Made by a program: the position numbers and the translations under genes. The notes under the pieces were generated by a model. The model saw only the letters and a program-made list of their open reading frames with translations, was not told the DNA's origin and searched no databases. 64,000 nt of DNA from Halogeometricum rufum (GTDB lineage Archaea > Halobacteriota > Halobacteria > Halobacteriales > Haloferacaceae): assembly GCF_900112175.1 (NCBI RefSeq), contig NZ_FOYT01000002.1, forward strand, positions 248,001 to 312,000. The letters run 5' to 3'. This document shows positions 61,235 to 64,000 of this stretch, in pieces (position 1 is the stretch's first letter; the number at the start of each line of letters is the position of its first letter).

Positions 61235-62014
61235 CTACGGCGCGTCGTCGGTCACCTCCGGCGGCCCGTCCGCCGTCTCCGGCGGCTCCTCGGTACCGTT
61301 CGACGCCGCCGTGCCGTCGTCCGCCCCGGACGGGCCGACGCCCGCGCGGGCGTCCCACGCGGCGAACGTCCGCGCGACGCCGACGAGTGCGGCGAACGCC
61401 CCCTCGACGCGGTCCTCGTCGCGGACGCGTTCGTGGAAGGCGTCGAGCCACCCGAGTCGCGCCAGCGCGCGTCGCTGCAGTTCGCGCAGGGCGTCGGCCG
61501 CCTCGCGAGCGCCGGCCTCTCTGCGGTCCGCCTCGGCGGCGGCGAGTGTACCGAGGAACTCGAACGTCGCCGCGACGTGGTCGGGGATGCCGTCGCCGCG
61601 GGTCGGCTCGAAGCCGGCGACGCCGTAGAGCCGCGCGACGGCCGCCGCGGGTTCGCCGAGCAACTCGCCGCCCGCCGCAGCCGCGTGGTACGCCGAGTCG
61701 GACTCGTAATCGGTCGACGGCTCCGTCGCGTGCGCGGAGGCGAACGGCGGGACATAGTGCGCGCCGGGCACGACGAACAGGTTGTCGTAGCCGACCGAGA
61801 GCGCCTCGCGGTCGTAGTCGTCGGCGAACTCCGCGTCGAGGTCAACCGGAAGCGACGACGAGAGGCGGGCGAAGTCGCCGCGCTCCGCGGCCGCGACGAA
61901 CGCGTCGACGTCGCCGTCGAGGCAGGCCGCGAGCAGGTCGTAGACCCGCGCTCGCGTCCGGCACACCGCCGGGTCGGTCGCCGGCAGGTCGTCGCTCGGG
62001 GCGGCGGCGCTCAT
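61235..62014 (-). CDS. TorD/DmsD-type molybdoenzyme chaperone
   Basis: ATG 62014 gives 259 residues, mostly helical. The N-terminal region RTRARVYDLLAACLDGDV and the motif YDNLFVVPGAHYVPPFASAH (the E/D-Y-x-x-L-F..G...P-P/Y-x-S signature) are typical of the TorD family, which binds the twin-arginine signal of molybdenum oxidoreductases before export. The C-terminal roughly 45 residues are disordered and acidic. Its start overlaps the stop of the molybdenum enzyme (TCAT), so the pair is co-translated and functionally linked. Confidence 0.87.
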   Translation of the reverse strand: MSAAAPSDDLPATDPAVCRTRARVYDLLAACLDGDVDAFVAAAERGDFARLSSSLPVDLDAEFADDYDREALSVGYDNLFVVPGAHYVPPFASAHATEPSTDYESDSAYHAAAAGGELLGEPAAAVARLYGVAGFEPTRGDGIPDHVAATFEFLGTLAAAEADRREAGAREAADALRELQRRALARLGWLDAFHERVRDEDRVEGAFAALVGVARTFAAWDARAGVGPSGADDGTAASNGTEEPPETADGPPEVTDDAP

Positions 62015-64000
62015 CGGCCCCCACCTCGCTTCGTCACCTCGACGAACGCGTCGTACTGCGCGTTGCTCCCCCCGACGAGGTCGCTCAGCCCCGTGTCGCC
62101 GAGTTCCGCGTCGAGCGGTTGCAGGTGGTTGATGGCGAACCCGGCGTCGCGGCCCTTCGCGTAGCCGGCCTCCTCGCGCATCGGTTCGTCGAACCGGTAC
62201 GGCGTGGTGCCGTCCCGTCCCGGCGGCGTGCGCGTCTCCCCGTCGACGGTCTCCTCGCTCGCGCCGTCGCCGTCGCGGCCCCAGCCCCACATCGCGCCGA
62301 CGACGCCGGGGCGGATGCCGCCCGTGACCATCGCCACGCCCTCGACGGTGCGGCGGCCGGCGTCTATCTCGACCCGGTCGCCGTTCTCGATGCCCCGCTC
62401 CTCGGCGTCCGCGGGGTTCAGCCACAGCGGGTTCTCCGGACGGGTCTCGCGGAGCCACGGGCTGTTCTGCGTCCGGTGCATCCCCTGCGTCCGGGGCTTC
62501 CAGTTGATGAGTCGGAGCGGTCGCTCGGGGTCGTCGTCGGAGACGACGCCCGCCTGCACGGTGCCGTCGTAGTGGCGCACGTCCTCGACCCGGGGCAGGG
62601 GGTCGAACCGCTCGCCGGTGTAGGCGTGCTTGCCCTTCGGGACGACTTCGCTGTAGAAGTTCGCCCGCGCGCCGAGTTTGTACCGCATGTGGTCGCCGTC
62701 GTAGGCGTTCGAGCGGTCGCCGTAGCGACCGGCGTAGTCGTAGTCGACGCCGTGTTCGGCGAACGCCTCGGCGTAGTCCTCGACGGGTTCCTCGAACCGA
62801 CCGCCGCGGTTGAGGACGGTGACGACCTTGCGCCACTCCTCGTCCCCGACGGCCGCCTTCCAGCGGTCGAGGTCGAAGTGTTCGCCGAGTCCCTTCTCGT
62901 GCGCCCGCCGGAACGTCTCCAGTTCGTCGTCCGTCGCGTCGGCGACCGGGTCGCGGTCGTAGGCTATGTTCGCGACGAGTTTGAGGTAGAAGTCCTCCGC
63001 CTGGTGGAGGGGCCACAGGTTCCCGTCGGCGTCCGGGATGGCGTCCTCGCCGACGCCGGGCAGGTCCATCTCCTTCCAGAGGTCCACGAGCACGTCCTCG
63101 AACGGCCGGGCGTCGGGCACCACCTTCACCGTCGGCTGGCTCACCTTCTCGTCGGCGAGGCGCTTGTTCGGGTAGGTGCCGAAGTTCTCCCAGCGTTCGA
63201 GGTACGTCGGCTCCGGCAGGACGTAGTCGGCGTACTTGCTGGTCTCGCCGACGACGGTGTCGCTCGCGACCACCAGCGGGATGGCGTCGGTGTCCTTCAG
63301 TACCGGCGGTATCTCGTCGCCGCCGGCGACGGACATCACGTGGTTGTTCGAGTACGGCCGGATGAACAGGGCCTCGACGCCGTAGGGGTACTCGTCCTTC
63401 GCGCTGCCGTACAGTTCCTGCGCGGCGTACGGCGGCGCGACGGGGAACCACGGCCGCTTCGCCGGGTAGCCGTCGTCGCGTTCGAACAGCGACGTGTCCT
63501 CGTAGTTGACGCCGCCGCGGAGTAGCGGGATACCCCACGGGCTGTGGCCGTCGGGGACGTTCCCGAGTTGGTAACGACCGCTCATCGTGCTGTAGCCGGC
63601 GTACGGCGTCATCTGGCCGCCCTTCCAGTCGTAGTTGCCGACGAGGTGCTGGAGGGTGGCGATGGCGCGCTGGTTGTGGAAGCCGTTGCTGTGCTTGGCG
63701 GGCCCGCGATACGCCATGATGGCCGCCCGCTTGCCGTGGCTGGTGAACTCGTCGGCCACCTCGGCGACGGTGTCGGGGTCGACGCTCGCCATCTCGGCGT
63801 ACTCCTCGACGGTGTGCTCGAACACGCGCTCCCGGTACAGCGACCACGCGCTCCGGACGCGTTCGCCGTCGACGGTGAGGTCCACGTCGAGGACGGCCGC
63901 CTCCGCCTCGCTCGCCGGGACCGGTTCGCCCGTCTCCGCGTCCACGACGACGAACTCGTCGGCCGCGTCGGCGTCGACCAGTCCGAGGTCGGCCGCGCGC
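62011..64000 (-). CDS. Molybdopterin oxidoreductase catalytic subunit (TtrA/DMSO-reductase family), 5' end outside window
   Basis: The open frame runs off the window edge; about 662 C-terminal residues are visible. Features include IMAYRGPAKHSNGFHNQRAIATLQHLVGNYDWKGGQMTPY (molybdopterin domain), VEALFIRPYSNNHVMSVAGGDE, SKYADYVLPEPTYLERWENFGTYPNKR and the C-terminal MopB-binding fold RLINWKPRTQGMHRTQNSPWL. The GGVNYEDT block and subunit size point to the tetrathionate-reductase-like branch (TtrA). With the TorD-type chaperone next to it, it likely uses an external electron acceptor. Substrate is uncertain without the N-terminal half. Confidence 0.85.
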   Translation of the reverse strand, partial: RAADLGLVDADAADEFVVVDAETGEPVPASEAEAAVLDVDLTVDGERVRSAWSLYRERVFEHTVEEYAEMASVDPDTVAEVADEFTSHGKRAAIMAYRGPAKHSNGFHNQRAIATLQHLVGNYDWKGGQMTPYAGYSTMSGRYQLGNVPDGHSPWGIPLLRGGVNYEDTSLFERDDGYPAKRPWFPVAPPYAAQELYGSAKDEYPYGVEALFIRPYSNNHVMSVAGGDEIPPVLKDTDAIPLVVASDTVVGETSKYADYVLPEPTYLERWENFGTYPNKRLADEKVSQPTVKVVPDARPFEDVLVDLWKEMDLPGVGEDAIPDADGNLWPLHQAEDFYLKLVANIAYDRDPVADATDDELETFRRAHEKGLGEHFDLDRWKAAVGDEEWRKVVTVLNRGGRFEEPVEDYAEAFAEHGVDYDYAGRYGDRSNAYDGDHMRYKLGARANFYSEVVPKGKHAYTGERFDPLPRVEDVRHYDGTVQAGVVSDDDPERPLRLINWKPRTQGMHRTQNSPWLRETRPENPLWLNPADAEERGIENGDRVEIDAGRRTVEGVAMVTGGIRPGVVGAMWGWGRDGDGASEETVDGETRTPPGRDGTTPYRFDEPMREEAGYAKGRDAGFAINHLQPLDAELGDTGLSDLVGGSNAQYDAFVEVTKRGGGR

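Noticed and set aside
61387-63525. 712-codon plus-strand ORF opposite the molybdoenzyme
   Set aside because: Antisense shadow; the minus-strand frame has clear family motifs and chaperone coupling.
1-64000. CRISPR arrays, insertion sequences, integrases or prophage genes
   Set aside because: No interspersed direct repeats with unique spacers, no transposase-like frames and no attachment-site pattern were seen. The short tandem repeats lack spacers.

Overview
The window is a GC-rich, gene-dense stretch of a haloarchaeal chromosome, most likely from the Haloferacales. Four things point there. The proteins are strongly acidic. Many genes start within about 30 nt of a TATA element with no Shine-Dalgarno, as expected for leaderless transcripts. 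The gene content is archaeal: LSm/L37e, Cdc48, primase small subunit with GINS, aRNase J, RtcB with archease, dodecin, PGF-CTERM and bacterio-opsin-activator-type HTH. The secreted lipoprotein carries a Tat signal. I see no insertion sequence, integrase or CRISPR array, so this looks like core chromosome with a few accessory metabolic islands.

Layout. 1-8.9 kb is informational and housekeeping: RNase J (cut by the window edge), a PAS histidine kinase, LSm-L37e, purF, a DUF420 membrane protein, tRNA-Leu(GAG), a luciferase-like monooxygenase, an MBF1-type regulator and an alanyl-tRNA editing protein. 8.9-16.4 kb holds a PGF-CTERM surface protein, an acyl-CoA dehydrogenase, cysE, a HAD hydrolase, an HtpX-like protease, two small unknowns and rtcB. 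16.5-25.6 kb holds a zinc-ribbon protein, a DoxX-like membrane protein, archease (the RtcB activator), a GNAT acetyltransferase, a GYD protein, a sugar isomerase/dehydrogenase pair, an eIF2B-like isomerase, panB and a hydrolase. 25.8-31.3 kb holds a small Hsp20-like protein with Cdc48, a peroxiredoxin, and the priS-GINS replication pair.

31.3-39.9 kb is a carbohydrate island. A Tat lipoprotein, two permeases and a MalK-type ATPase form an ABC importer operon, followed by a 67-residue membrane protein, a Gfo/Idh/MocA dehydrogenase, an unknown protein and a TrmB-family sugar-sensing regulator. A TACT-N7-GAGTA box matching the known TrmB consensus lies on the trmB promoter, and palindromes lie upstream of the importer. 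This suggests one sugar-responsive regulon.

40-49.5 kb holds a PAC2 protein, a MscS channel, a universal stress protein, a UshA-type nucleotidase, dodecin, a tandem pair of probably paralogous membrane proteins, small conserved unknowns, a small membrane protein behind a 20-bp perfect palindrome, an IscA-type carrier, a methyltransferase and hisD. 49.5-64 kb holds an endonuclease-fold protein followed by a likely gene remnant, a geranylgeranyl-reductase-like flavoprotein, another Gfo/Idh/MocA enzyme, cspA, a flavin reductase, a HAD hydrolase, DUF2071, a divergent hydrolase/HTH pair, a monooxygenase, Mrp/ApbC, and a TorD-like chaperone with the large C-terminal part of a molybdopterin oxidoreductase that runs off the window.

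A cross-cutting signal is a set of short imperfect tandem duplications (15-39 nt period) in intergenic DNA, five of which span the stop codon of a gene. The most promising undescribed elements are regulatory: the operator-like palindromes near 31.4 and 46.5 kb, the 39-nt repeat before hisD, and the promoter-overlapping palindrome before purF. I did not find a clearly new multi-gene system; the unknown small membrane and zinc-ribbon proteins are the least explained genes.
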